Below, piece after piece: positions 1-12,092 of a stretch of 64,000 nucleotides of DNA. The translations under genes and the position numbers were made by a program. Each line of letters begins with the position of its first letter. The stretch's first letter is position 1. The notes under the pieces were generated by a model that was not told the DNA's origin, searched no databases, and was given only the letters and a program-made list of their open reading frames with translations. The DNA comes from Saussurea involucrata (Eukaryota; Streptophyta; Magnoliopsida; Asterales; Asteraceae), in contig CM066324.1 of assembly GCA_033807775.1 (NCBI GenBank), positions 134,159,501 to 134,223,500 on the forward strand, read 5' to 3'.

Positions 1-620
1 CAAAAGTGTAGATAATTAGCATCGGTTCTCTTGTTGTAAACGTCTGATAGCATGGATATCTTCATGGCATGTGATTGTAAATAACGTGTTTGTTTTCGAC
101 TTGTGGAACATGAGTCATGCTTTTTTTGAAAATGCATGATGTTGAAATAGGAAACTACAGTGTTACTAAATAACGTGTTTGTTTTCGACTTGTGGAACAT
201 GAGTCATGCTTTTTTCGAAAATGCATGATGTTGAAATAGGAAACTACAGTGTTACTAAATATACGTCACATTATCTCGTCTTTTGACTGAAACTCGTGTA
301 AATTGTTACAGAGTAAAGTTTAGGGTCTTCTAACTTGTTAAAGTAAAGTTGTTAGTTTGTCGTGGTGGTTTGATTGGATTATTGTATAGGGGCTAGTTAG
401 GGCATTGATTCTTGAATGTAGGAATTCCATTAAAGGGAAAAGTAAGGTTAAATGATGTGATATGTGTTTACTTATGGCAAAAAGCATAAAACAAAAAAGT
501 ACCAATTATCATCAAATGTCAAAGAGACAAAAGTTGATGGATGAGAAATGACAAGTGGGTATAGTGCCATTCTTTTTGGCAAGGAAAAATGTTCTTTTGT
601 ACATGAACAAAACCCCACAA
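1..620. other. Left-edge sequence without a recognisable gene
   Basis: No open frame of useful length and no recognisable protein similarity. It holds the tandem duplication listed separately. It could be the downstream flank or untranslated end of a gene lying left of the window, but nothing in the sequence proves this. Confidence 0.4.
81..258. repeat. Tandem duplication, 2 x 89 bp
   Basis: A unit beginning ATAACGTGTTTG at 81 is repeated at 170, with a near-identical remainder including CATGAGTCATGC and GGAAACTACAGTG. The copies differ by about one base (a T-run versus TTTTTTCG), so the duplication looks recent. No coding content. Confidence 0.85.
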
Positions 621-626
621 TTTTTT

Positions 627-1602
627 AGAGTAAATTACACTTTTGGTCCCTGTGGTTGTCACTTGTTATTAAGTGTAGTCCTTATTTTAAATTAATTACA
701 AATTTAGTCATTGTCGTTGTCATTTCTTTTCAATTTTAGTCCCTATGACTAACTTCTGTTAAAAAGGTATGTTAACTAAAGGGTATTTTAGTCTTTTAAT
801 GATTATTTTTTTCTCAATTTAAAAATTAAATAAAATACTGTTTTTCTTTTCAATTGAAATTAATATAACTCTTTGTATTATTTAATAGTTGTAATATATA
901 TATATATACACACACATATATTCGTATCATCTTCATCCCACACCCCTCCTCAGTTATCGAGCAGGGTCCCACACCCATCCCCGGTTCTCGGTGCCACCCT
1001 CTTCATCTTTTATAGAAACTCCGACGTGGGACTAGTACACCAACTTTTTCCGACGCCCCTTTTTCCGTCTGACTTCGACCATTGCTATTTCTCTTTCTCC
1101 GCCATCTCCGATCACCAGACGCCAACAACCTTCACTCCCATCGTTTCAACCACTCTGGCACTCAAACCTCCAAACCATGAGGCAATCGGATTTTTAAGAG
1201 AAGGAGATATCGGCAATCGATCGTGATTATGAAAAATAGAGGGTTCCCTTGTCATTAACAAAAACGATGAAAATAGTTTCTGAACAATCGATGGTATCTG
1301 GCAGAAATAGAAAACCTGATTTTGAGTTTTTCAATCCAGATTTGATTTTGGTCACAAATACGAGCTTTGAGGGTGGGGATTCCCATATCTTGGTTGGAGA
1401 TGGTGGTTGTCATGGTGACTTATTCTTTTTTCTTTTTTTGGATCGAACAAGATGACCTAATTCTTTTGAGCTTCGTTCCAACCCAAGAGGGGGAGCCTTA
1501 TCACATAATACGTGTGGAAGGGTGATTGGTGGATTGGTGGTGCAGGTCAACAAGTGGGAGGTGCATTGTAGAAGTACATATATTATAACATTTATATGTA
1601 CA

Positions 1603-1644
<42 letters not shown>

Positions 1645-1879
1645 TTATTTCAATTAAAATAATACAAAATAAACTAAAAAGACAATAATATCCTTCTGTT
1701 AACAGATCTATGTAACACGTGGAAGTCACATGAACTAAAATTGAAATCAAGTGGCAACCATAGTGACCAAAATTGAAACAAAGCGATGACCATAATGACC
1801 ATGAGTGTAATTAGTTTAAAATAGGGACCAAAGTTGATATTGAGTGGCAACCACAAGGACCAAAAGTATAATTTACTCT
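627..1879. mobile_element. MULE-like or foldback element, 1.25 kb
   Basis: The left end reads AGAGTAAATTACACTTTTGG and the right end is its near-perfect inverse (AATTTACTCT at 1870-1879), followed inward on both sides by GTCCCTGTGGTTG-like sequence. The target duplication is not clear because the flanks are T-rich. Internal frames, such as one at 873-1226, look like no transposase, so I treat this as a non-autonomous element. A short relative lies at 35,917-36,189, upstream of PPI1. Confidence 0.65.
1609..1643. repeat. (TA)n/(CA)n microsatellite
   Basis: An alternating TA run followed by CACACA lies inside the 0.6-1.9 kb element. A shorter run of the same kind is at 893-915. Confidence 0.9.
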
Positions 1880-2462
1880 TTTTATTTTTATTTTTTTCCT
1901 TTAAAGTATAGTGATTAGAATCATATACATTTCAATGTGTACATCTAAATTATGGTATTTAAAAAAAATATAGTTCTAATAACATTGTTTAATCATATTT
2001 AACATACTAGGTGAAATTCAAATGAAAAGGCTAAAAGGTTGAAATATAAAGGTTCATGAATTATTGTTAAAAAAATAACTTGGGGATGTATGTGAACTCA
2101 TATTACCCTTTTGTAAATTTATGGATCCAATTCAATTCAATTCAATGGAATCTTTCATTTACAATTTTTATGAAAACACATATGTAAATCTATGTTTTCT
2201 TTTGTCAATAATTCATATATAAACATTGTTTTTGACATATTCTTAACCTTTTTGGGCTTTTTAAAAAAAATATCCTAACATATTAGCTATAAATTTAAGG
2301 AAAACATATAAGAATTATATTGGTTGATTCTGACTTATAAGTAGTGATATTACTATGTGTAAAAAAGTACTCTAGAAAATAAAGATACTAAAAGGGTAAG
2401 CTAGAATGCACTCCATTTTATGTTAGAATCAGGTCAAATTATGTATTAGGAATATAAAAAAA

Positions 2463-2610
2463 CAAGTCTTGATATTGACATGTGTGAGTGATGAGAAAAT
2501 TAGTAGGTAGGTGCATTTAGTAATATATAGGGTGCGCTTAGCCCGTTGCATCGCTAATTGATTTCCTACCTACTAATTTTCTGCTAACATTTATTAATAT
2601 CAAGACTTAG
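2463..2610. repeat. Foldback hairpin with ~47-nt arms
   Basis: The left arm contains CAAGTCTTGATATT and AAAATTAGTAGGTAGG. The right arm contains CCTACCTACTAATTTT and AATATCAAGACTT in inverse order, with a loop of about 53 nt. It is most simply a small MITE. A small-RNA hairpin is possible but there is no evidence for it. Confidence 0.75.
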
Positions 2611-2874
2611 GGGTCGTAAGCGCTTAACAAATCATATTACCTTACCACATGAATATGGCAAAGACCAATAATCTTGTCTGGTAAGAACGAATGCAAGGGC
2701 CGAGAGTCTTACTTGATAAATGAGGGTGACGACAATTACTATAGTTAGCGTTTACCGAGTAAATTGTTGCATGTGATACCGTTTTGATGGACTAAAATCT
2801 TACTGATAAGTAAGTGATGGTGTTGAATATTACCTATAAACACTTGCCCAGATAAGTGTTTGGTAAACGACCTT
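2611..2874. mobile_element. Diverged Tourist-like MITE
   Basis: The start GGGGTCGTAAGCGCTTA and the end TTGGTAAACGACC, with many CTTACC/GGTAAG words between, match the family seen at 22,524-22,812 and 28,859-29,146. The ends are eroded. A Stowaway-like tag (CTCCGTCCCAAAATAAATG) lies just beyond, at about 2,933. Confidence 0.5.
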
Positions 2875-3194
2875 TTATCTCTTATATTTAAAATAAATAA
2901 TTTAATCTGATTTTCACATAAATAATACTCTCTCCGTCCCAAAATAAATGTCCACGGTGAAAATGGCACACAGTTTTAGGATTGTGTAATTATTACATTT
3001 TTTAAATAACCAAGTTACATTTTTACCTTTAATTAATAGTAGTGAGAGAAAACAATATAAATATAAAAAATAATTTTTAAATAATTATAAATTCTAAATT
3101 AATAATAAAAAAATATAATTTTAAATTAATAAAAAATAAAAAATAAAAAATAAAAAAGTAAATATAAATTCTAAATTAATAAAAAAAATTAATA

Positions 3195-3390
3195 ATTTAA
3201 ATTATTTTCGGCGGATTATTCCGCCTGAAATCCGCCGAAAATGTATTTTTTAATTATCTTGTTAATCAGATTTTGATTAAGTAGACCGATTTTTTTCCGA
3301 CGAATTTTCGGCGGCCATATCCGCCGAAAATGATCAATCTCGACGCCTTTTTGTCCGACGCCCGTATCCGCTGATTAGTTGTTATTTTTT
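3195..3390. repeat. CGGCGGAT palindromes
   Basis: Several near-palindromes are built from TTTTCGGCGGAT and its inverse ATCCGCCGAAAAT (about 3,207-3,243 and 3,304-3,331). They look like subterminal repeats of a decayed DNA transposon. No ends or target duplication could be fixed. Confidence 0.45.
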
Positions 3391-3618
3391 TAAGTATATA
3401 TAATATTTATATACGGCAAATGAAACAAATAAATTCACACACCCTCTTCACATTTGGTGAAGTTTGAACCCATTACCTCCTACAAGGCCAAGGGCTCCGA
3501 TACCGCTCGACTAAAGGCCGAAAAAAGAAACTGAAGCAAAATACGATATATCTTGATACAGTATGCCCAAAAAAATATAAAAAGTTTGGGGCCGATATGA
3601 AAAGATCTCAGAACTTAG

Positions 3619-3897
3619 GGTGCGTTTGGTACGCAGACTGGGTGGGACGGGACAAAAAAAATAGTTTCATGTTTGGTATGCCATGGGACAAAAAACAGAT
3701 GGGATAACATGGGATAAAACTTAAGATTTTTTGTTCCACCAAAATAGGTGGAACATAATGGGACTAAAACATAAGATTACTAAAATACTCATTTTTTTCC
3801 AACATCAGATAGCTAAACCTAGATTAAAATCATCTCTTTCAGTCTTGTCCAGTCCCGTCCTGTCCTGTCCCATCCAGTCTGCATACTAAACGCTACC
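3619..3897. mobile_element. Tourist-like MITE, 279 bp
   Basis: Starts GGGTGCGTTTGGTACGCAGA and ends TCTGCATACTAAACGCTACC, flanked by TTA on both sides (3,616-3,618 and 3,898-3,900). The interior is non-coding. Related copies with GGGTGCGTTTGGTA ends lie at 15.7 and 25.3 kb. Confidence 0.75.
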
Positions 3898-5177
3898 TTA
3901 GGGGATGAAGTGGTATATTTCAAAACTAATGGAGATGGACTGTAAATGCCAAATGTGAGTTGTGAACACATTAAAAGTCAACATAAGTAAAAAGTCAAAT
4001 ATAGGAGGCAAAGCCACAGTTTTGCCCTGTCCATTGTATCCATACAATTATCCAAAATACATTGATGAGTTAAATAGGTGGTTTAAAATGAATTTAAATT
4101 ATTATAAAATTTTAAATTATTTCACTAAAAAACATTATGTATAGCTATATTTAATATCTATTATTTATTAAATCCAATTTGTTTGGAGTCAATTTCATTT
4201 TGATTTATTGGACAATATAATTCGGGGTTGGATTCCGGTGAGAAGTGTCGAATTTCGTGAGAAACGTCAAAAGTGATTATCAACCGTTGGATGAGAAATT
4301 AACGAACATTAGGATAGGATACACCGAGATAAGATTATGGTCCATTAGAATTTCTATATGGACGATCAAATTAGGGCATCTTTAACCGTTTCTTCAAATT
4401 AAAGATAACGAGGTGTCAAGACCTTTTTGTTTTTTGTTTTATTCCGACAACTTTTAAAAAAAATCCAAAATGAAGAAAATACGAGAAATGATAATTCTCC
4501 AAAAACTCTATTTTGATATTCCCAGTATTTTTATCTCTAACCAACAACGGGAATTAAACTATAAAAAATAAATAAAGTAATTTTATCATATTATTTAATA
4601 TTTTAATAATATAATTAATGTTTAAATCTATAAAATGAAGGAAAGTTATGCGATCGGGTTACATGCCGATTTTTCTCTGATTAAAAAACCACAAATAAAT
4701 TATTGGAGACACTCTTATACCATCAGTTTAATAAAAACATATTATCTTATTTAATACATAGTATTTAGTATTTTTAATTAAATAATTAATTTTCAACAAT
4801 ATTGTAAAATTGGATTACAAAATCTCACTAAAATAATTTAATTTTTAAAATTCTTAAATATATAGTATAAACACTTTTGTTTAAATTAAAATTTTTTATT
4901 ATTGTTGACTTATTTATAAAAGGAGTGGAATAAATTTTAGAAATATTCCTAGAAGTTTCTAAATAAAAATTAAAAATAATTAGCAAGTGTGTTGGGAATA
5001 TTAGTTGAATGATTTATCCTATTTACCACTACAACCACAACTCTATTCCATTATTCTTAAAGCATTTTAGATGCTACCTTATAATTATTTTTCTGTCACT
5101 TAAAATCCATCCCAACTCTATTATTCCTAGCTTTAATATTTACTAATTAGTAAACTTTTAACAAATTAGATTTGAAT
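3898..5177. other. AT-rich intergenic sequence
   Basis: No coding frame is supported. At 4,226-4,340 there is a copy of a dispersed repeat marked by GAGAAACGT and CAACCGTTGGATGAGAAAT; other copies are at about 7,945-8,075, 13,630-13,690 and 58,120-58,200. At 4,376-4,720 there is a decayed MITE. Confidence 0.5.
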
Positions 5178-5194
5178 TTGCTTCATGTATACTT

Positions 5195-5383
5195 TTTTTT
5201 GGAAGAACATTGCCCCGACTAATCCCGACAAGGTGAGGCAATTGCCCCAGCTGCTAAAGCGTGCAGCCCTGAGTTTATCCCCAGTGGCCACAAGTTGGAA
5301 GCGTCTGGATTCGAATTTGGGGTAGATGGGTTACTAGCCACATCCCCCACAAGCCTTAACCAGTACGCCACAAGTCTTGTGGG
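5195..5383 (-). mobile_element. tRNA-derived SINE with 17-bp target duplication
   Basis: Read on the minus strand, the element opens CCACAAGACTTGTGGCG, has an A-box-like TGGCGTACTGGTTAAGG and a B-box-like ATTCGAATCC, and ends in an A-run (T-run at 5,193-5,200 on the plus strand). It is flanked by perfect copies of TTGCTTCATGTATACTT at 5,178-5,194 and 5,384-5,400. The family also occurs at 16.3 kb and, more diverged, at 41.1 and 55.7 kb. Confidence 0.9.
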
Positions 5384-5400
5384 TTGCTTCATGTATACTT

Positions 5401-5926
5401 GATGATATAGAAAGTAGCTTATGCAGTAAACTTGTAGAGGACGCTTTATGCATAATATTTTTTTTCAAACCTACCCCTCTCAATAAAAAAACACACTTCA
5501 TTCTATCTACGAAAAACTCGTTCAAAAAAAAATCTACACATACGAATTAATCCACACAATCAATTTTATCACGAACGTAAATGAACGAACGAGATCATTG
5601 TTCATGTTCGTTCATTTATTAGATAAATGAACTTCCCGCCGAACAGTTTACTAACGGTTCGCTGAACGTTCGGTTCGTTTACGGCTCTACTTATAAACCA
5701 TAATCAATATCATCATTATGTTAATAATAAATGATTTCTGTAAAATAATTTTCAACACAGTCTAAAAAAATACATTGCAAATGTTTAATAAAATAATATC
5801 TCACAAATTAAATAACAATAAATATTTTAGTAATTCTTTATGCCGAATCTAACACTAATTTTTACAAAACCGCTTCGATTTAAAAAAATATTTACCGAAT
5901 AATTTAAAAAAAAACATGGTTTGAAT
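5401..5926. other. Intergenic AT-rich sequence
   Basis: No gene seen. A cluster of short GAACG words (GTTCGTTCATTTATT near 5,608) occurs at 5,580-5,680. Confidence 0.4.
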
Positions 5927-5934
5927 GCTACGAG

Positions 5935-6827
5935 TAGAGGTGTATGCAGGTTGGGTTGGGCGGTTTTAACCCAATTATAGCGGTTTGGAAAATTTCAATC
6001 CAACCAAACCCATTCAAAAGTATAACCCAACCCAATCCAACTCTTGCGGGTTGTGACGGGTTGGACGGATTGAGCGGTTTGGTAGTATACATAAAGTTCA
6101 CGATTGAAATACGACAAATTAAATTAAAAATATACCCAACAAAGTTATTAGTTATTACAAGCATCTAAATAGATATTAAAAGTCTTAAGTCTTAAACTTC
6201 AAAAGCGTAAATTGTATTATCCAGTTCAAAGGCGTAAGTTGTTCGTCCTTAACCACAAACCTAGCCACAACTTTTTGCCATATCTCTTTATTAAACGACA
6301 CTGAAAGCTAAGCAATTTTTGTTTCTTATCGCACACACTATCAAAATACTTCTTACATTGGTTTCTTAAGTGATTCCACAAAAACTTATACCAATTCTTT
6401 TACTATCTAACAAGTATGATCCAAAGATGCAATCTTTGTTCAATTGCAAGTATTTTGGGTTCTTATTATAAAGTAATTTGGACCTCATGAATTATACTAG
6501 TTAACAATTATAATTTTTTTTTAAATTTGGGCTCAACCTGCAAGTATCATCTATATATATATAATATTTTTTTTGTTAAAATAAAAAATATTAGTGGCAG
6601 GTTGACGGTTTGGGTTGTGTTGAGTTTTCCTAACCCAATTTCAACCCTTATAATTAACGGTTCGGCGGGTTGGGTTTAATTGGGTTGTTGGCGGTTTGGG
6701 TTGTGTTGAGTTTTCCTAACCCAATTTCAACCCTTATAATTAGCGGTTCGGCGGGTTGGGTTTAATTGGGTTGTTGGCGGATGGGTTGGTCGGGTTTCGT
6801 GGGTTGACGGTTTTTTGTACACTCCTA
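5935..6827. mobile_element. Non-autonomous hAT element with GGTTGGGT subterminal words
   Basis: The ends are TAGAGGTGTATGCAGG and GTACACTCCTA. Perfect 8-bp duplications GCTACGAG flank it (5,927-5,934 and 6,828-6,835), the hAT hallmark. Both ends are filled with repeated GGTTGGGTT or its complement AACCCAACC. The right part has an internal duplication of a 92-bp block at about 6,605-6,780. No transposase frame. It is the same family as 59,352-60,418. Confidence 0.92.
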
Positions 6828-6977
6828 GCTACGAGGAACAAAAATTAAGGTAGAGTAAGCTGCCAAATCTGAGTTGTTCAGCTTTAATCACTGATTATTT
6901 ATAAACTACCGTTTTATTAGTTTATGCTCATAATTAAAATATTTTAGGAATCGATAATCAAAATGATTATCGGTAAG

Positions 6978-7315
6978 CAGTGGCGGATCCAGGATTTTTT
7001 CTTGGTGGGGGCACCTTTAAAGTAGCTTAAATGGCCGTAAAGTTGTCCGATATATTTTAGCTTAAAACCTACGTTTTGAGGGTTTTGTAAAAGTTTTTTG
7101 GTTAATTTTACAGGGATTTTTATGTTTTTTTGTCGATTTTGAAAGACTTTTTTGGTTTCGAGACATTTTTTTGTTGATGGGGTCTTGAACGAAAAGTTAC
7201 TGGGGGTACATTAAGGTATAAAACGAAAAAATCTAAATTTTTACCCTAAAAATTTGATTTTTTTTCCTTTTCATGGGGGCCCTTCCCCCCATAACTAAAC
7301 CCTTACATCCGCCCC
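6978..7315. mobile_element. Small DNA transposon, 338 bp, 10-bp target duplication
   Basis: The left end is CAGTGGCGGATCCAGGATTT and the right end TACATCCGCCCC. The flanks TATCGGTAAG at 6,968-6,977 and 7,316-7,325 are identical. A 9-10 bp duplication suggests a Mutator-like mover, but the class is an inference. The GTGGCGGATC tag is common in plant repeats. A decayed relative may lie at 7,400-7,600 and another at 58,620-58,800. Confidence 0.75.
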
Positions 7316-7939
7316 TATCGGTAAGAATCGTCACTAGTGGTTATTTAATCAGGTAACATTCTTTGCCATCAAAATGGATAGTTAGTAAACCCTTTTTACA
7401 GTGACGGACCTAATAATATTTCTGAGCGAGTGCACCTTTAAGGTCAATCAAAAGTCAACAAAGTCGCGCTAGGGAAAAGTCAATGCGGCTTGATCGGGGA
7501 AAGTTCAATTGTGTTGATTTGATATAATACATTTTTACGAATAAAATCGATCTTGACTTTTTTAGCAAGACGCAAAGACTACGTCTTACGCTCGGCGTGT
7601 TGAGATCAATACTTTCATAACTTATTTGTTGGTCTTTTTTTTAGCAACTAAAATTTAAAACACGAAAAATAGAATATTTTATCAACAAAAAATGAACCCA
7701 TGACCTCGAAGAAAACAAGTAGTGCCGCCAACCATTCCACCAGTGTCACACTCCTGCTTCAATTTCTGTTTTTAAAACATATAAGAGCACACTTTAAAAT
7801 TAAGTCGATGCACAGTTCCGACCAGTAAAAAATTCCATTACAAGGAATGATCGAGCATGAGTGCATATAGTAGGTCTGCCCCTCCATTTTTACTTGGTAA
7901 GAGTCTTCTCCCCCACTTATGCGTAAGATTATCAGTTTT

Positions 7940-8075
7940 TACTATGACGCTTACCGATGGTGGGTTGGGTTGCGGTGAGAAGTTGAGGTTAACATGAGAA
8001 ACGTATGAAGTGGTTAACAACTGTTGGATGGGAAATAGATGCACATTAGGATGAGATGCACCGAGATGCATCAAA
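7940..8075. repeat. Dispersed repeat (GTTGGATGGGAAAT family)
   Basis: Shares GGTGAGAAG, TGAGAAACGT, AACNGTTGGATG and GATGCACCGAGAT-like words in order with 4,226-4,340, and in part with 13,630-13,690 (in a DRP5A intron) and 58,120-58,200. The ends are not resolved, so the element class is unknown. Confidence 0.6.
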
Positions 8076-8229
8076 TCAATTTCCTTCTAAGACGCAATTC
8101 ATGGAAGGGAATTTGATTAAAAACGATCAGCGGTTTAGGTCCACTTCTCACGTTAACATTAACTTCTCATGCGATCCTTAACCTACTGGTGGTATCAATC
8201 ATTGTCATTCTCACCCGGTAAGATAAGTG

Positions 8230-9750
8230 ACCCCATTGGGCCCCGTACGGAATATTTTAAAGGGATTTGAAAAACGAATTGAATTTCTTTCTTTATAAAT
8301 AATTTATAGAAAAAAAAATATTAATTGTAATTCATTATCACAAAACAAGTGTTTTTAACATATTTTAAAACATTACAACAAACACATCTTATGAAATCCC
8401 ACAAAATACCAACTACCCCGATGAGATCTTCAATTCCACTATTTATGGGATTTCAATCCAAATTCCTTCAAACCAAGCATAGGATTAGAATGGAATTCAG
8501 TTTCAAGTCCCTCGAAGTCCAATCCAATCCAATCCTACAAATTAAACAATACCCGAAATTTGGTTTCAGAGGATGCATCCTAAGGGTATTTTTCTAACCT
8601 CAAACATGTAATCACATGATCAAAACCTATTCGTTATAAACTACTGTTTAACTTGTCTTAATAGACTAACTTATATGAAATGAATTTGTAAGATTAAACA
8701 GTTATATAACATCTGTAAAAGTTTTACAATAAATTTATAGATATTTTTGGACTTCTTAACAAGTTTGTAGAACAATTTTAGAATGAAGTATCGTATTAGT
8801 TTTTTACACGACACTTGGCAGAAATGTCCTATGAACACATTTTTTCAAATAATGTCATAAAAATTATTATATGCTTTATTTAAAAATTGTTCTAAAAGAC
8901 CCTATTAAGACGTTAAAAAACGTCATCATAAACTTATAATAACACTTTTTTTAGAACGACGAAATTTTAAAAAGCTAACAAGAAGCTAGAAAAAAAAACA
9001 ATTACAAAGACATAATATAGCAAGGGAAGGATTTGCAAGCCAACCAACCCAATCAATAGACAATTTGCTACTTCTGTGATGAACTCAAAAGTAAGCACTT
9101 ATAATGGTTTCCAAGATTACCGACTTTTTTGGCTTCGGGTTGCCAAAGAGAATACAATTTCGAAAAACCCATATAGACCACAAGGTTATAAAACAGCAGG
9201 TTCAATAACGAATCACCACAAGGGTAGTTCAAACTTATATCAACACTTTTACATAGAACGCATAACTAATAGGCTCAATAAAACAGTCTATCATGACACT
9301 TATAAATTTCAGTGTCTTGTAAATCCGATTTTGTTATAATGATGAGATTAGTCGACATGAGCGCAACTTTGAAACCTAGACACAACGACTACTAAAAGAA
9401 TAACGATGCACGATAAGGGTAGTTTTGTAACTTCAATCCAGGCCTAAAGCATAACGTTAACGTTATTAAAACCTGTTTATTTTATCGTAAAAGTCTTGAA
9501 TTCAAATATCGGGTTCGCCTTAACAGGCAAACTACCGAACATTGGATATTTTCGTAATTTTAGGTAAAGGTAGGGCATAACATCAAGGGATACAGTTGGG
9601 ACTTGGACTATGTCATTAGTTGCTAGGACAAGCATAGATTAAGGGACCATATCTTTCCATGTTACATGTTCCATCACCAATACTCTATGTTAGGTTTGAT
9701 TTTGATAGGCATATAAGTTATATTAAGGGTCAAATCTGTTAGTTAAAAGA
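8230..9750. other. Intergenic sequence without a supported gene
   Basis: An 87-codon frame at 9,076-9,339 matches no family I recognise and has no splice or promoter context. The 8,240-8,600 stretch has MITE-like wording (GGAATATTTTAAAGGGATTT) but no matched ends. Confidence 0.4.
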
Positions 9751-9754
9751 CTTA

Positions 9755-10038
9755 GGGGCTGTTTGTTTACCTCTTAATGGTTCCATTAAGAGGCAACCTC
9801 TGAATCGCTAAGAGGTAAATCTTGTTTGGCAAAAAAAATGTCCGCCTCTTAATGGTTCTAAAACCCTCTGAATGACTTAGCATCCTGGGCCTCCCTTAAC
9901 CATTCAACACCCTGATTTCATTCTAAACAATTACCAAACAACCATATTTCATTTTGCACTATATCATAAAAGCCTCTTAATCATTCTGACCACTTAATCA
10001 TTCTGCACTAAACCATTCAGCAACTGCCAAACAGCCCC
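9755..10038. mobile_element. Tourist-like MITE, 284 bp
   Basis: Begins GGGGCTGTTTGTTTACCTC and ends TGCCAAACAGCCCC, flanked by TTA (9,752-9,754 and 10,039-10,041). This is the 3-bp signature of PIF/Harbinger movers. A copy that has lost its right end lies in DRP5A intron 3 (17,098 onward). Confidence 0.88.
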
Positions 10039-10389
10039 TTAATATTTCTATGATTTATGTAAAACAGACGTTTTGTATAAACCCTGTAAACTAATTAGAT
10101 TAATTAGATCAGAAGTTATTCCGTGGGTCGAATTTGTTGGTCAAAAGACATCAAATTTCTACGGTTCAAATAAAAGAGACGTTTTGCATGAACCCAGTAA
10201 ACTAATTAGACTAAATAGGTCAAAAGTTACTTTAAGGGTCAAATATGTTAATAAAAGACTTAAAATCTGTATGATTCACATAAAAAAGATGTTTTGCACG
10301 AACCCCGTAAACTAGTTTTAGATGTCCATTGGCCGGAAGGCCTAAAGTTGGTGGTTTTTGGCCTTACAGCCAATAGGTATGACCAACAA

Positions 10390-10596
10390 AAACTATATAT
10401 ATATAGACATATATGTACATGTATACATAGAGGGAGCTTCAAACAAGAACAATAACAAAATAAGAGAATAAGAAAACAGCCAAATCATATGCAAAATCAC
10501 ATGTGATTCGAACGTTATTCTCTTATTTTATTACTGTTCTCGTATGAAACTAACTCTACATACATACACAAATGTGTGTATATATATATATATATG
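10390..10596. repeat. Foldback with long arms and TA/CA microsatellite
   Basis: The arm around CAAGAACAATAACAAAATAA (10,443) pairs with the inverse TTATTTTATTACTGTTCTCG (10,522-10,541). Pairing extends outward through GGGAGCTTC/GAAACTAACTC-like sequence into TATATA runs, giving arms of roughly 85 nt. The core holds the palindrome ATCACATGTGAT, which recurs at about 10,645, 10,670 and 10,810. Confidence 0.6.
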
Positions 10597-10838
10597 ACAA
10601 GTTTTAAATAAGAAGACGGTCAATTTGCTAGAAGGCTAAAAGTTCCAAGTCACATGTGATAGAAACACATAATCACATGTCATACAAACATGTTGCATAC
10701 TTGCGTTGACAAGCCTTAGAGCGGGCAACTTTTCCCAAGACCGTGGTCGTGTTGACCAAGTCGCCCACGTCCCTTTTGAACGTTTTGCATCACATATGAT
10801 TTTACTCTACAATCACATGTGATCTTGACCCACTTCTC

Positions 10839-10842
<4 letters not shown>

Positions 10843-10883
<41 letters not shown>

Positions 10884-10890
10884 ATATAGA
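10843..10890. repeat. (TA)n/(TG)n microsatellite
   Basis: Uninterrupted TA dinucleotides run into GTGTGTGTGTGTG. Confidence 0.9.
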
Positions 10891-10899
10891 TATTTCATG

Positions 10900-12092
10900 C
10901 AACATAGATTATTAGATTAGTATCAACAACAATTGAGGGAAGTGCAGCAAATCTTTTAAATATCAGTTGGATAAGCTCTAAGCAAAAGCTAGATGCTGCT
11001 AAAAAGGAGAGACAACGTGATCAATTATTGATCAAGGATTCGTGTATTTTAAGTTTATTTTTGTTTAATCAACCCATATGCTACCAATCCAAACATCTTC
11101 AAAATTATATACAACAGAAATAATGAATTGCATTTTCTGTACCAAGAAACAGGTACATATAATATATATATATATGAAACAATTTCATCATATGAAACAA
11201 TTTCATTCAATTAAACATTGAAAATAAGAGTTTGTACGGTTTGTTAGATTTCACTGGTTTGTAAAATAGTCTTGGCTATATGTTGACACAATCTAGTAAT
11301 TCACAGAGGCATTTCAATGGTAGAACTGAATTGGCAATAACAGAGGAACTGATTTCATGTAACTTTATGTTTCAATGTAGAAACTAAAAGCATGCGTGAT
11401 TACGATCAAGAGCATGCAAACAACAACAATGTTACGCACTAAAAAGTTCCGTTTCATTTCAGTTAAAGAGGACCGTACCCGGATGTTTATAGGCGTATAC
11501 GTGGACCAGATGGAATTTAAAGAAGCTGGATCTGCAAAATAACATCCAAGAAGAACTAAATAAGTAATTAGTAACCGCATTTTGGTGTCTAATCAAGACT
11601 CAAAAACCATTTGATAGTGAAAAAGATGTTATGCATTTGGTAAGACAGAACAAAAACTTGTTGTCCCATGTTTTGTGTGATATTTAGATTGGGACAAGAT
11701 TGAGGAAACACAAATATGCATCTTTTTTTTATCCCACATAAACAGGTGAAACAAAAATCAGGTAGATAGGACAAGATGTAAATTACTAAACTGCCATGTC
11801 TAACCCTACAACTTTGCACAATTCTAGTGTTCTCTAGTCCAGTAGACAGGTGAAACAAAAAGCAAGTAGATGGGACAAAATGTAAATTACTAAAATGCCC
11901 ATGTCAAACCCTAAAACTTTGCCCAAGTCTTGTCCAGTCCTGTCCAGTAATGCCTGTATACCAAACGCAGCTTGTGTGTTTTACTGAAGCAGATATGACT
12001 CACCGTAAGACTGTAGAGGTTCATCGGTTTCAGATTTTATTATTGCTCACGAGATGGAAGCAACTCTCTCAGGGATGGATCAACCGAATCCA
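10900..12092. other. Region downstream of DRP5A
   Basis: Contains the presumed 3' untranslated end of DRP5A (right part) and MITE debris. Two blocks at about 11,740-11,800 and 11,845-11,970 repeat the words CAGGTGAAACAAAAA, GGGACAA and TGTAAATTACTAAA, followed by CCAAACGCAGC. The polyadenylation site cannot be fixed by eye. Confidence 0.4.

Noticed and set aside
873..1226. 117-codon frame
   Set aside because: It sits inside a MULE-like element, begins in a TA/CA microsatellite, and has no domain or codon pattern of a gene.
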